From the NCBI GenBank assembly GCA_001931875.2, contig MSJH02000693.1, positions 28,791 through 92,790 on the forward strand: a stretch of 64,000 bases of DNA, given 5' to 3'. Positions 34,007-46,098 of this stretch are shown piece by piece. The first letter of the stretch is position 1. Each line of letters opens with the position of its first letter. The translations under genes were made by a program, and so were the position numbers. The notes under the pieces were generated by a model that was not told the DNA's origin, made no database searches, and saw only the letters and a list, made by a program, of their open reading frames with translations. Origin of the DNA: Byssochlamys sp. IMV 00236. Taxonomy: Eukaryota > Ascomycota > Eurotiomycetes > Eurotiales > Thermoascaceae.

Positions 34007-35016
34007 CTATCCTGATGAATTCTTCTTCGCAATGCCACGAAGTCGGACATATCCCAGCCATTGACTCCCATCCTCCGATCTGGTGACAGCTGTACGGAGC
34101 ATCTCACAAACTTCCTCCACGGCACTATCTCTCTCAGATTCAGGCAGGACATCCAGCATCTGAGCACCCATCAACTTCACCCATCCTTCCAGTCCACCAT
34201 TTGCTGTCGTCGTTAACTTGGTGGGACGATACTCGAGCTCTATCTTCTCGACCTCAAACCCAATACTCTCAAGCGCTTGCTTCATCCAGATATCAGAGGG
34301 AAAGAACCAAGGATTGGACTCCCGTGCTTTTTCTATACTGACTCCACGATGGACAAGCGCTGAGAGTATCGCGGTCGCGACCTCAGCGACATTTCCATGC
34401 CCGCCCATTTCAAAGACGAAAGAGCCGCCCGGTTTCAGAGCAGCATGTATGCCGCGCAGAGTGGATATTCTCGTGTTCTCATCACGTAGGATCCAGTGAA
34501 GGGCAGCGTTTGATACCCTTAACATTTCATATTAGCTTACCACATCGTGATAGATATATACTCTGATGGTCAGGGGGTCTATGGTCACATACACCTTATC
34601 CCAGGAGCCATCAACGATAGAGCTCTCCCCCTCGAGGAATCGACAATCAACGACCCTGAATTCAGCCTTGGGCCCACCATAATCCCTCTTGGCAGCCTCT
34701 ATCATCGCAGGAGATGAATCAATTCCAAGCACGAATGCTACCGCAGGCAGGAAGTTGCCCGTGAACTTCCCATCGCCGCAGCCGATGTCGAGTACCCTCT
34801 CTGACGGTTTGGGATCGAGGTATTGCAGAACCTTCTGTGTCAACTTGGGGACGAAAGATGCTGATGCTGAGTATGCCTGTTGCTTACATGAGCTAGCGGT
34901 TGATAAACGCGGGGAAGGGATATGGGGTTGTAATCCAACGGATGTTAGAGGACAGTTAGCCATACCTCAGAAGACCAGTGGTCCTTGACAGATTTACCGT
35001 TTGCATTGCTAGACAT
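34007..35016 (-). CDS. Class I SAM-dependent methyltransferase (trans-aconitate methyltransferase-like)
   Basis: Three exons, 35016-34966, 34882-34593 and 34517-34007, give 283 residues. The short first exon codes MSSNANGKSVKDHWSSE and the second begins QQAYSASASFVPKLTQKVL. Motif I is RVLDIGCGDGKFTGNFLP, with the acidic end of strand 2 in VLGIDSSPAMIEAAK and the strand-4 region SNAALHWILRDE. ALKPGGSFVFEMGGHGNV is motif III. The C-terminal half (YRPTKLTTTANGGLEGWVKL) resembles the lid of small-acid O-methyltransferases such as trans-aconitate methyltransferase. The substrate is not determined. Intron 2 uses donor GTATGT so that the junction reads DKVVSNAALHW. Probably cytosolic; no targeting signal is seen. 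Confidence 0.85.
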
Positions 35017-36038
35017 TGTGATATATATGAAGATGGGAGAATATAGGAAGATGTCACTTCTCTTGGCATGGGGATATACATCGCGAGAGGGGAACTTTAA
35101 GCAACCAGTACGGGTCCGATCTCGGAGATGTGAAATCGTGAGTACGCGACTCGTATTCGAATCCAAGAATCGCCCGGCTGAAAATTATATCCTAAATCGG
35201 AGAATTTTTGACGAAAATCGTCTCACTGATGTGTCTGATGGACTCATAAACAAATTAATTTCACGTTCTAAGAGAGTGGCTTAGACAACGTCGCCATTGA
35301 CTACTTACTTAGTGGGGACAGGTCCGCAACTGTCAAGTAAGCTCACCAATTAAGAACTGTGTATTTAGAAACGACTTATAAAAACTAGCTTGAATGAGGT
35401 CCTATACATCATGCTAAGAAAGCATGATTCAGAGTCATATTATGTATAATTTCTAACCTTTAGGGGCTTTCAAAATTCATTCTATCAGCGTACTTTATGA
35501 TGGAGTGTGTACCGGTGGCGGCCGTGAAACATCCTTGTCATAGACAACCACATAACGTATTGGTTGATCTAGGGAACTTCCTCATATAATTCTGGCCTAA
35601 TACCGGAGGGAAACATTTCAAGTTTTACTTTCTAAGAAGGAACGAAAATGTCGAGGGGATCTAATAAGCCACGTTATAAAGATACAAGCAAAGGAGTGGC
35701 CCTTAAGAGAAAAAACAGGCAGGAAAAGGAAAGCCAAGAACAATTACACAAATACTTGTTCATTACTCTGATTACTTGTAACGTATTAACTCTTACCTCA
35801 GTGGACTTCCTAGTTAATAAGCTGCTTTTCTGGTATTCTTAAAATAGCTGTAGCGAGTCACTAGGTAGGTATTTCCCAGTCTTTCCGTAAAGGGAAATGT
35901 AGCTCGACTCGGGACCTCGGTTATTTGTAAATAACTGCCATTGCACTCCACAAAAAACGATAAGAAGTAGTTTCTCCTTTCTTAATGTTTACACATCCCT
36001 CAGATAACGAGAATAGGCACTATAAAAAAGGCAAAAAG
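35017..36038. other. Intergenic, no gene seen
   Basis: About 1 kb. A 64-codon ORF at 35648-35842 begins with a basic Lys/Arg-rich stretch but has no family resemblance, so it is not called. Confidence 0.55.
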
Positions 36039-36158
36039 AACATACAACAGCAGGGATTCGCTGGTGGTCACCCACCCAACTACTAACCTGCCGGCGTGTG
36101 GCTTAAGTACGGCTGAGCGGACGGGAAGCCCTGTTTTCCACACCCTATGGTCGTATGT
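36039..36158 (-). rRNA. 5S ribosomal RNA
   Basis: The minus strand from 36158 begins ACATACGACCATAGGGTG and ends near GCTGTTGTATGTT, about 120 nt, with internal landmarks GGCTTCCCGTCCGCTCAGCC and GTGGGTGACCACCAGCGAA. These match filamentous-fungal 5S rRNA throughout, and 5' ACATAC pairs with 3' GTATGT as helix I. It is followed by CTTTTTG, a pol III termination T-run. In these fungi 5S genes are dispersed single copies outside the rDNA, transcribed from internal A and C boxes, as here. It looks intact. Confidence 0.95.
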
Positions 36159-36654
36159 GGTAGATTTATCTTATTAAAGAAATAAGTAGGGAATGTCTTT
36201 GGAAGTGGTGACGGCCTCATCTATGTCAACCTCGATCACCTTCAAAAACCACATTGAACTACGTATATTTGACAACGTTCTGCAGGCTGCTTTTCATAAC
36301 TTACTATAGAATAGCTAGATTTACGCTATTGGTAGCCTTTCCCATGCCCCTGCTGTCTAGTAAATTCCAGCTAGCTGAGATGACCGTATGTCAACGTTGG
36401 GAACTCATACTGACGCTAAGTATCAGGTGCATTGACCTGATCAAATTCGACGCCGTTATGCCAGGTCCTCCATGAAACGAGGCAAACCTCCCAGCAGACA
36501 ACAGCGGTAAAGTGACCGTAATAACAAGGCGACCCAAAAGTCCCGCCTCTCTATCCGTTTCGGAATCTCCTGGGAACTGGACCGGTGCTCCGAGTACTCC
36601 TCGATCTGGGAATCCGACGCCAACTAATATAAGGGGTTTCTCTCTCTCTTTCGT
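36159..36654. other. Intergenic
   Basis: Spacer between the 5S gene and the 3' end of bphA. No gene is seen. Confidence 0.6.
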
Positions 36655-38379
36655 TTATTTAATCTGTCGCTGTCTCATACCAACCCGTAGGCCGAGGGGC
36701 TTGCGCAGGAAACCTTCTCTGGTCTCCATGGGGTGGTCCTGCTCGAGTTGGAACTCGTAGCGGTGGAAGACAGTACCCATGGTGGTGAGGAGCTCCATCT
36801 CGGCGATGTTACGGCCGACACAGGCACGGGGACCAACACTGAAGGGGATGAATGCAGCCTTCTGGCGGGCAGTCAGGCGCTTAGGGTCCCATCGCTCGGG
36901 AACGAAAGCCTCAGCATCAGGGCCCCAGATCTCAGTGGAGTGGTGGACCGTGTACGTGGGAACGGAGAGGACATCGCCAGGCTTGAAGACGTGACCAGCA
37001 ATGTTGATCGGAGGGAAGTTGGGAGGGATCTCACGAGGAAGACCAAGAGCGGAGGTGCTGTGAATGCGCATCGTCTCATTGATGACCCATTGCAAACTGC
37101 GATATTATTAGCTATGTTAATCCAGTGAGTTAAATGATGGACGGATGCACATACTAAGGGATTTCCTTGACCTGGGCAAAAGAAGGAACGGTAACGTCGG
37201 GGCCGAGAGCCTCATCAAGGGCTGTCTGCAGCTTCTCTATGACCCCAGGGGTTCTCAGGACCCAGTAGAGGATAGCACAGGAAGTATTAGAAGTGGTGTC
37301 GGAGCCAGCGATAAGCTGAGTGAGGGCCTCAGCAGTGAGCTCTTCACGACCGAGCTTGGCACCAGTCTCATCACGACCCTCCATTAGGCGCGCAAGCAAG
37401 TCTACACGGGTGTTCTTCTCCATGACCTCTGGCTTCAAACGCTCACTGACACGGGCGACAGCAATACCGGCAAGATCCTCGACAGCTTCGAGACCCTCAC
37501 GGAAGAAGCGGTCAGGCAGGTACTTCGCGAAGTTCTTCAGGGCGGGATAGCATCCCAGAGTCGCGGAAACCTCACCACGGCGGTTCAAGACCTCGACGGC
37601 GGGGGCATACTTGACGGGGGCATCGGGATTAGCCCTGACTTCAGCGATATCCTTGCCTTTCTCCAGCATACCAAAGGGAGCACCAAATGCCAGGTCACCG
37701 ATAACATCGAAAGCCAGGTAATTGAACCTGTTGGGGATTGTTGTTAGCAAGCAAGGATACAACGTCTATCTTATAGACATCACAAGAGACATACCAATTC
37801 AAAGCATCAATGCTTGAGTAGCCAGTGCGGGGGTTCTTGTCCTTAGTACCAATGCGATCCCATTGCTTGACAAACAGCTCCAGGTTGGCATGGATATACT
37901 GTTCGAACTGGCCGATGGATTTGACGCTGAAAGTGTGAGAGACAGTCTTGCGCTTGCGGGTATGCTCAGCACGATCGCGGGTATTGAAGAGACCTCGACG
38001 GATAGACACGAAGCTATCGTAGAACTCGCTGCTGGCAATCAATATCTGTATTATTTATAAAGTGTACAGATAGGATGAGCACATACGCCTTCAGAAAACC
38101 ATTGCCGTGGCCATAGATTTCCTGAACAGCATTGTCATCTGCCACAGAGACATGGTTTGGTTGGATGCGAACGAATTTGCCGTGCTTCTTGTGCAATTCG
38201 TGGACAGTCTGGTAGCGACGACCTCGACGGGCTTGATAGAGCAGCCAGAAATTGGAGAATTTAGCGAGAAAGGGACCGGGGATATCGAGGTAATGGGAGC
38301 GGGCCAGGTAGGGGACGATGTAGTAGAGCAGTAGCAGGACCACTGGCGTCCACGGCGTCAACAAGAAATCGGTGATCAT
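36655..38379 (-). CDS. bphA: Benzoate 4-monooxygenase, cytochrome P450 CYP53 family
   Basis: Four exons, 38379-38087, 38031-37795, 37727-37155 and 37096-36655, encode 514 residues, typical for CYP53. The N-terminus MITDFLLTPWTPVVLLLLYY is the ER membrane anchor, followed by LDIPGPFLAKFSNFWLL. FNTRDRAEHTRKRKTVSHTF lies in the C-helix region. The I-helix is QLIAGSDTTSNTSCAILYW, ExxR is ETMR at about 375-378, PERWDPKRLT precedes the heme loop, and FSVGPRACVGRN places the heme Cys at about 460. These match CYP53A benzoate para-hydroxylase along the whole length. Role: ER hydroxylation of benzoate to 4-hydroxybenzoate, feeding protocatechuate catabolism; in Aspergillus the gene is benzoate-inducible. 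No cytochrome P450 reductase or other pathway gene lies nearby. Confidence 0.95.
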
Positions 38380-39220
38380 TTTGGACAGCTCAATGGCGGC
38401 GATGTATGTAATGTAGTAGGTATGTATATATGTATTCTATGAGCAGATTGGCTGGCAGTCTGTCAAGACGATCTGGGGTGAAGGAAAAAATAAAAAGAAA
38501 AAAAGAAGATCAAGCTTCACTTGATATTCTCAACACCACCCAATGGAAAATTCGATCCAGACAAGAAACCAAGAAGCACATCCAGTACTACCAGGGCGCG
38601 TATTTATGTTTCCTTCACAGAGCACGCCTTTGGTGGACGACATATCCCGGGGTGTCTTCCCAGGCCGTGACCCCCGAGGCAAAGACAACAACGGAGCGAG
38701 ACATCGGGAATCCGTCTTAGCCTGCCTGGGGTCTCCGCACCGCCGTTGAGAACGTGGAGGACTGCGGGGACCAACCGCACGACTCTATCGAGAATCTTTC
38801 TTTGCCGACTTTGACACCGACTCGGCTCTCCCCGCAGATGCTTGGAGTGTTGATCGCTTGGCCGCTGGCGATCCATTGATGGCAAAAGGCGGGAGAGAGC
38901 TGAACGCCCCGAACGCTACCTGAGGCAGAGTAAGACGGAAATGCACACTCGTTGATAGGATAATAAGATATGTGTTAACTATCCAGTTCTCGTTCTACAG
39001 GTCAACTGCTCTATCACAGTCACCACCTCGCGGTGGTGCTGATTTGCGCCTGCACGAGGCAGTGTACAAATGCGGCTTATACCCCGGTTACATAATGTGC
39101 GATAACAAAGGGTAAGACGCAGGATTATGCAGGATGGTACGAAAAAAGACTGTCAATTGGGTATCTATAAGACGTAAATGCGAGTACGGTACTTTCAAAT
39201 TGCGCTGTCCTTGCCAAATG
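38380..39220. other. Intergenic, bphA promoter region
   Basis: About 840 bases between two minus-strand genes. It contains GC-rich sequence (38640-38900) with ORFs in both strands but no recognisable protein. It presumably includes the benzoate-responsive promoter; no site is identified. Confidence 0.55.
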
Positions 39221-41836
39221 TCACCAATCCTGGCCCTCGACGCGGAAGAGTCCGGTCTTCCTCTTCTCAACCTCCCATCGCTCAAACCACGCCTTCATCT
39301 TCTCGCGCGTCTTACGGTTGCCCACGTTGACAGTAGGGATGATGCGAGCGATCCGCAGAGAGCAGCAGAACATGGTCAGTTCGCGGAATGAGCTGTGCTC
39401 ACTATACGGCACCCCAAAACATGAACTCTCCTTCGTGCTGCCACGCTGAGGCACAAGGTTGCGGACCGAGAATCGAGTCTTCCAGTTATCTGAATGCAGC
39501 ACAGCCGACACAGGCGGGTTATCCAACATCCTCCCCGCTGGTGGGCGGTAGTTCCACCCGGTCGGACGAAAACCAACAACTTTGGAAAAATGCGGCTTCA
39601 TTGAAGCGAGATACTCTTGAAGCGTCTCGGCCCGGATCTCGAAGATTGTTTGCATGTGAACCTGAGCTTCGAGCGGATCATCCGTCAACAGAGCAGACAG
39701 TTCTGGGTCTTCAAGGCAAGAACAGACGCGCTGCTTCGCAGGGTTGGCCCAGATCTTACATTTTAGGGCACGGGCGATAGCAACGCAGAGCCTCTCCTTG
39801 CCAATGCTATACGTCCCAACAACAACAAGCAACCGCCCGCGACCGGCGGAGGAGCTCTGAGTTGCATCTCCACTAGTATTTGCATTGGAGAGAAACTTAG
39901 TCAACCCCCCAGCAGCATGACCATTGTTACTTTTCGCGAACATTGCTGCATCACCATCGCTTTGATCCAAGCTCACGCAAATCTCGGCGCAGGCGTTGAC
40001 AACGTCATCCTGGGGCGGAAACGAATACTTTGGATTCAAATAAGTCGTGTCGAGGTAGCAGACATCGATCCTCTGCTGCCTGGTCTTGCCAGTCACCACG
40101 TCGATCGCCTCAGGACGCAACATTGGATGTTGCACATGAGCTGGACAGGCTCGGAAGTCACCGCAGTGAAGAACACGATGTAGTCGAGAAGACGGTCCAC
40201 TGCCAATGGTTTTCTCAAACAGGAATAGGGAGCTTCCAGGACAGTGGTTAGCTGGGATCATGGTGACTCTTACACCTTCAGTCCCAGGAACTTCTGTTGT
40301 TGTTTCAAACTCGAGGTCCACAACCCATTTGGGATCGACTTTCAGCTGCTGGCGTACGAGGTTCGCTGTGACTCTGCTGCAGTAGATAGGACCATGGCGC
40401 CATGACGAAGTCAGCCCGACGTAGTGATCACTGTGGAAGTGACTTAGAAAGTAGGCATTGCAACCCTGAACCGCCCCGTAGCGGAATGCATCGACACATA
40501 TAGAGTAACCAGTGATAATCTTGTAGAAAGGACACGTCCGTTCATAAGCTTGTTTGCCACGAGACGCAGCCTCATGAGCCGCTGCCGCTGCCCACGCACT
40601 ATCCTCGGCGTTTCCGGCCATCAACTTCGAGAACGCAGAGGTAGCAGCACTTGCGTGGATTGCATGCGGATCTGATTGTGCTGGTCGGGCGATAGAAGCA
40701 CGTTCAGCTCTGGACATTGATGCTGTCTTTGTAACGGTTTTCTTGGCTGTCGGCACTAGGCTGGGGTTTCCATCCAAACAGTTGTTGACGTGCAGAGATA
40801 CTTCCTATACAAGTGTTAGCGACTGGCGTCCATACTCAGAGCAACAGAATAAGCATACGCTATGAGATAGACCACCAAGGCTCGCCTGGCAGATTGGACA
40901 TGTCGGTATTTCGTTATTCGTATCTTCGTTCGTCTCCCCGGCGCCAGAGGTTTCGGGGGTTTCATATCCCCGGAGTTCAAGATCCTTCTGCTCCTCCGTC
41001 CATTGCCCCTCTAGGAAGTCTTCGCCCCGAAATTCATCTTCTTCTAGATCGTCAAAATCGGCAAACTCATCATCTTCGATATGGCTCGTGGCTTCTCTTA
41101 CCAATGGAGGGCGCTCGGCAGCTAGGGGCGGCGTATCGGATGATTCATCCTTTGGCGATATGTCTCCGGCAGCGGCACCAAAAACGAGTTCACCGTCGGA
41201 CTTCGGCTTCGATGTCGACTCATCGGGGACATCGACAACCTCCCTGAAAGCTTCGAGATCGTCCTCGCTATCCGACTCATCGATGAATGGTCCATTATTC
41301 TTCTTTGCCTTTATTGAAACAGGAGTCATCTCTTTTGCAGTAGCATCCTCTTTTGATTCCTCCTCCAACGAGGATGCCTCTTGTATCCTCCGTCTTTTAA
41401 CCGCAGCATGATTTTCATTAAACCTCTCATCTTCCCGCTCCCCCCAGAGATCATCATCAGGTGTCCTTGATCTTCCTCTCGCAAATTCAACCCCATCATT
41501 GTCCTTATTCTCCTCAGTACGAGTACCCCTCCCCCTCTTATCGTCAAAGAACAAACCCCCCGCGTCCTTGCCACCGGCACTATCCTGTCCCCAAACCCCA
41601 AGATTATTGCCAGCACCGGTCCCGACACGGGTCCCGTTCTTTGCACTCTTCCCATTTCTTGGTATCTTCGACCCAAACTGTGTAATCCGTTGTTGTGTCG
41701 AAGTCGCCTTGGGCGGTCCATCCGTCTTCTGGAAGAAACTGAGGATACTCGTATTCTTCTTCGTAGACGTCTTTTTGGCGCTGAATGGCGTCTTCGAGGG
41801 CGTAGATCCCGCCTTGGGGAAGGCAGATGTACTCAT
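39221..41836 (-). CDS. pso2: Pso2/Snm1 interstrand-crosslink repair nuclease
   Basis: Two exons, 41836-40859 and 40804-39221, encode 853 residues. The N-terminal 300 residues are charged and disordered, starting with SILSFFQKTDG, which resembles a PCNA-interacting (PIP-like) QxxI..FF motif written imperfectly. A UBZ4-type zinc finger spans the intron: Cys 313 and 316 in CPICQASL, then His 331 and Cys 335 in SLHVNNC. The metallo-beta-lactamase/beta-CASP nuclease follows: SHFHSDHYVGL (about 447-457), IPANHCPGSSLFLFE, HCGDFRACP, YLDTTYLNPKYSFPPQ, VVVGTYSIGKERL and VPYSEHSSFREL. Role: 5' exonuclease acting on DNA interstrand crosslinks in the nucleus. All metal ligands expected for the family appear present. 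Confidence 0.93.
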
Positions 41837-42654
41837 ATCGGGAAGTAACAGTTATGGGGTCTTCACTACCGATAGAAGGAACTTCTGTCACGGTCCTGAA
41901 CGAGAATCGGATATAGGCGGGGTGGAAGGATGGCCGGAAGAGAGTTTGGTGTTTTGAGAAGCTGCGAGACTAGGGTTCTCCCGTGGATTATGAAACATTG
42001 CAGGGCATGGTTGATCAATAAATATCCAAAATTTATATAGAAACAAAACTTCGTGGTTTATGTTCCGGAGACGCGACTCCGCGAGAAGCTCGCGACAATC
42101 CAGTCACACTATCACGTGACTTCCCGATCCGGGCATATGCGAAGAGGGTAGTCCACGTTCGATAACTACCTACTACTATGTCTTGCCGGCACATTCAAAG
42201 CAGAGCCCAAGCAAATCTTGACGAGAATAAATGATAAAATGATAAATGTCATAATTAATATGCATCTACTTCTTGCCTTTTCAGTGTTGCTACCCATACC
42301 CCAGAATCTCAGAGTATGAGTACGTCCTCTCCATTTTTCTCCTGGAGCCGGGTCAACATAACCTAGGTACCTACCTACCTATCTATACCATACTTCGATG
42401 CGTCGGACTGAACGTGTAACTCCTTAGTCCAGTCGATGAAATGTGTTGCAGTTCAGGAGCCTTAGTCCTGAATATCTAATCGGAGCTCTTCAGATTGAAA
42501 GATCAACGTTGAACCGCATATATGAAATGCACAAAAGATACCAAATCAGCATAATGATGGCTGCTTCTTCGCCTTTATTCTTGCTACATACATGTCTTTC
42601 CAGAGGCACTAGACCAGCTAGTGCCCGAATTACCCTTTCCCAAAAACGCCAGCG
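41837..42654. other. Intergenic
   Basis: Contains the pso2 promoter and, to its left in reading order, unremarkable spacer. No gene is seen. Confidence 0.55.
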
Positions 42655-43281
42655 TCAATGGTTTTGAAGGATGAATCGAAGCGCCGACTGCACCAAGCGA
42701 GGCTCATGAACAATATCGTAAAATTCCTTGTTATTGTGGGTTGCTGCCCGAGCAGCACCGGGGCGCCATCTATCTATTGCCTGGTTTGTATCGTTATAAC
42801 GGAAATAGTGCACTCTCCTCCCAACAGCAAGTATTCCGTATACCGGGGTACGCTGGGCCACCGGCCTATTCCCGTGTTGGTTTATCAAATAGGCTTGGAG
42901 TTGCTCGCTTCCATCTCTCTAGAGCGCGCTTTCGCCTTCTCCTTTAGCTGCCTTGCATTGCGTAATTAAAAAATAGATACGCCTGTTTTGCTGGAGCTCG
43001 AAGGTATGGAAGTCTGTAAACCACCGCTTGCCGCCATACTTCTTTTGCATAGCTTGGGGCCGGGTTATATATACCCTTTCATCGGGTCAGAAGCCCAGTT
43101 AAGCTAAGTATGATTCCACATTGTATTGACATCCACTTCGGAGCTTTTTGAGTGCAATGCATGAATCTCTGCCGCAATCATGGGGAAGTCTATATACTAG
43201 GAACAGTAAGTACAATGAAAACTTGCCACGTATAGATACACTTACCGTAATTCCGACTACCGCGGGTCTCAAGGCAGCCAT
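42655..43281 (-). pseudogene. Copy A of an unrecognised gene family (broken)
   Basis: Exon 1 (43281-43246) reads MAALRPAVVGIT and is spliced by a normal GTAAGT..CTAG intron to an exon starting at 43196 (YIDFPMIAAEIHALHSKSSE). The rest follows copy C at 57406: YGGKRWFTDFHTFELQQNRR, IYFLITQCKAAKGEGE, SEQLQAYLINQHGNRPVAQR, VYGILAVGRRVHYFRYNDT, KEFYDIVHEPRLVQSALRFI, ending LQNH at 42655. Damage: a TAG before LNWASDP, two extra bases (TA) in a TATATA run within the GYITRP motif, and a TAG at the place of the conserved Trp in NVWKSG. Length if whole would be about 185 residues, cytosolic with no signal peptide. Function unknown; I recognise no domain. Confidence 0.65.
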
Positions 43282-45068
43282 AGTTATGCCAAACTACCTA
43301 GGAATGAGCAGTTCGAGTAGATCGTTTTAGGATTTTAGAGAGGCACTCTTCTAACGAAGAATAAATGTTCTGGTGGTTTAGAAACCCGGTATACGGAGCA
43401 GAGTAAATTATTATTTTTATATAAAGGTAGAAAAGTTATTGTCCTATCTCAATTGTCGTCCCGATTGATTCACCAAGATTATGGGTAGATATATCCAAAT
43501 AACTGCTTCGTTTAGTCAATATCATTATTGATGCATTCTCCAGCTGTCAAGTGATATATAACATTATCCTCCAGGGGAATGTTATTATAGGAAAAGCCTG
43601 GAGGATGATATGAGGGAAGATGAAGCTGAGTTCTTAGTTCAAGGAGGGCTAGTTAATATACGCTTAGATATAGCCTGCTGCATGCACCAGGAGCGCAGAT
43701 TACCCCTCATACCACTTGTTATATCACTTGCACCTCCGTGCAGTGATAAGTGCTCTTCGGAATCTAGCCTGGCCTGGTGAAGGAATACCATTTGACTATG
43801 GATGTTTCCGACAATTACCGATTCCAGGATAATAAAACAGCCGGGGCCAAGTGACTGGTCATGCATTATTTTGGATAATGAATAGTAAATCCTTCAATAC
43901 GAAACGAGAATACCCGGCTCTTATGCAGGTTGCTAAGGGCTGGACAGCGAAGCAGCGTGTCATCGAGCTGCCGGGTGCTAACCAGTGGTCTATGTGGCTA
44001 TTAACTGGCTATTTGCGCAAGCTATCCAATTTATACTCTTCTCCCAGTAATTTTCATATTGAGACAGGGATATAGAAATGTTAATCCCGAAAATTTGTAT
44101 CTGGTGAATCCGCCGCGAAGAGATATTAGCATGCTACTCGCAAGCGGCTATCTAGTCATTGCTTCAAAGACTGAGATAATCCTGGTGTAAGTATTCTGAT
44201 CATATCCTTCACTGTTTTTATCTTATCACTGATTTATTTGGGCCCGGTTAACGCGCTACCATAAGCATCGCTTGGCACACGTCTGAGGATTTCGCGGTAT
44301 AGCTCCTGGAACGCGAGTCGGAGATCACATACGACAGACACCCTTAACACCACCTGCGGGAACTGGAAGAGTTATTTTACTGCTCAAGATATCAGCCAGC
44401 ATGGTTCTGGAGTATAATTAGCTCGAAGTTCCTGTAAAATTGGCGAGGCTCGATAAATATAGTAACTATGGTTTTTAAATGGTCAAGAAGCAAAAGAAGA
44501 AACCTCATAAATATTCTATCGCATAGAAGAAGGATAATAAGATACCTACAGATAACTTCTATGCTCAATACTCGTAAAATCAGTCTTTTTCACACTGTCA
44601 ATGGCACTAAATGATCACATCAATCCGGTCACGATATCACGTGATTTCATGATCGGACATACTGATATGAGGAAAGAAGGCTGATCGATCAAATCGACCA
44701 TATTGGCCGTTTAAGCCAAGGATTTCTAGCGTTATCTTAATGCATACTCCCTGTTGTTTGCTCCAAGATAATGACGCAGCCGATGAGTTATCTGTGCTTC
44801 AGTATGGTGCTTCAGTATGACCCGATGTTCAAAGCACCCAGCAGTCGTGTCCAAGAGCACAGCCCACCAACACCACGTAAGACGACCCTCTATTGTCCCA
44901 ATATCACTTGGGATAAAGTCGTCACGAGGACAGTGATATGTCCCAGAGGAGCTTTCTCCAACAACCCCCAGGAATTGTAGACGACAGTGTCGTTAGAACA
45001 TTTCATCCATTCGTTATAAAATAACAGTATCCACTAACAGCGCCTTCATTCCCGTCCAAAGCATGTCA
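43282..45068. other. Intergenic, no gene supported
   Basis: About 1.8 kb. It contains a hairpin with 10-bp arms ATCCTCCAGG..CCTGGAGGAT near 43566-43605. A 74-codon ORF at 43851-44075 and a 69-codon ORF at 44771-44980 have no recognisable features. Confidence 0.5.
43566..43605. repeat. Hairpin-forming inverted repeat
   Basis: ATCCTCCAGG and CCTGGAGGAT, 10-bp perfect arms separated by about 20 AT-rich bases. It is not next to a gene end, so a terminator role is not suggested; a transposon relic is possible. Confidence 0.5.
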
Positions 45069-45612
45069 TCAACGAGCCTTGCTCGCCTGGTTTGCGGCTT
45101 CTGTAGTCACGGAAGAGGCAGTTAGCACTGTGGAACGAATTTCCTTTTCATCGAATAAAAACAAGCCGATATAATGAAGCCATATATTCCCAGGAAGCTT
45201 CAACTCCGAGCAATAATGAAGGAGAATGAAAGCGCCAGCTCGAACTCACCTCTTCTCGTCGCATCCTCCAACAACCCACGGTCGACCTCCGCCTGCGGCA
45301 ACACCACATATCGCACCACACTACCACGAATGAACATATTCTTTACGGAGCTGAGATGCGGGTACTTGTCGAGATCGAGAACATCGACGTCATCGAGCTT
45401 GATGTTCAGGTATTGGTCCACGGACTTCAGCGTGCCGCGGATTCGGATGTCATTCTTGAGCTCGACGGTGACGGTGTGGTTGGTGAGGGTCTTGAAGAAG
45501 CTGCGATATAAACACTGTTAGCCAAAAGGAGAACAAACTCGAGGGACGCAGGATGTAGAGCCACAATCCAATTGAAGTCTGACTGTTGAAAGGCCTACCT
45601 GAAGAACAGCAT
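45069..45612 (-). CDS. lsm2: U6 snRNA-associated Sm-like protein Lsm2
   Basis: Three exons, 45612-45599 (only 14 nt), 45500-45250 and 45100-45069, encode 98 residues. The joined start is MLFFSFFKTLTNHTVTVELK, then IRIRGTLKSVDQYLNIKLDD (Sm1 motif, with the family's D-x-x-L-N-I-x-L RNA-binding loop), VKNMFIRGSVVRYVVLP (Sm2 motif), EVDRGLLEDATRR and the tail EAANQASKAR. This is Lsm2 by near-identity to the conserved eukaryotic protein. Role: subunit of the Lsm2-8 ring that binds the U6 snRNA 3' oligo-U in the nucleus and of the Lsm1-7 ring that promotes mRNA decapping in the cytoplasm. Without splicing the last exon, a run-on of GEFELALSF would appear, which is an intron translation. Confidence 0.95.
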
Positions 45613-46098
45613 GGTTGCGGGGAATCAGCGAAAGGGTGGAGAGCAGCAAAAACGAGGTTTTGGGACTAGCGCGTCACCCATAAAATGATATAGATCAATC
45701 AGATGCCGTACTGCGCACCGGTCCAGTAGAGAAGGACGAAAGGCGCAGCTTTTCTTAGACTTAATTGCGAGTCTGCGTAACTAACTTGGATGTCGGGATG
45801 CGGTTTAGCTAAGCGGGACCTGCGATGAGCTGCCTCACGTGACCTGTATACAGTTCAGAGAATGGGAAGAGCTTCACTGGCGTGTAGCACCAGACAGAAT
45901 AGNNNNNNNNNNNNNNNNNNNNTTTTTTTTCTTTTACTACGCTGTCTGTGTTTCCCGTATCATAAACCCCAAATGAACCAGAAAAATTTGAAATGATTGA
46001 GATTGTATTTCTCTGAGATATATATATAGGCTCTCCTCGAAGACGCAGGATGCTCCAAGCCTAACTAATCCCCCGTTTTATCAAAACTGCAAAGCATG
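45613..46098. other. Intergenic with assembly gap
   Basis: Lsm2 promoter side and 3' flank of the large methyltransferase-domain gene, with the gap at 45903-45922. No gene is seen. Confidence 0.6.
45903..45922. other. Assembly gap (20 N)
   Basis: N run directly followed by poly-T, again probably an unresolved homopolymer. Confidence 0.99.

Noticed and set aside
35648..35842. 64-codon basic ORF (MSRGSNKPRYKDTSKGV..)
   Set aside because: The Lys/Arg-rich start looks protein-like, but there is no homologue I know, no intron partner and the second half is hydrophobic chance sequence.
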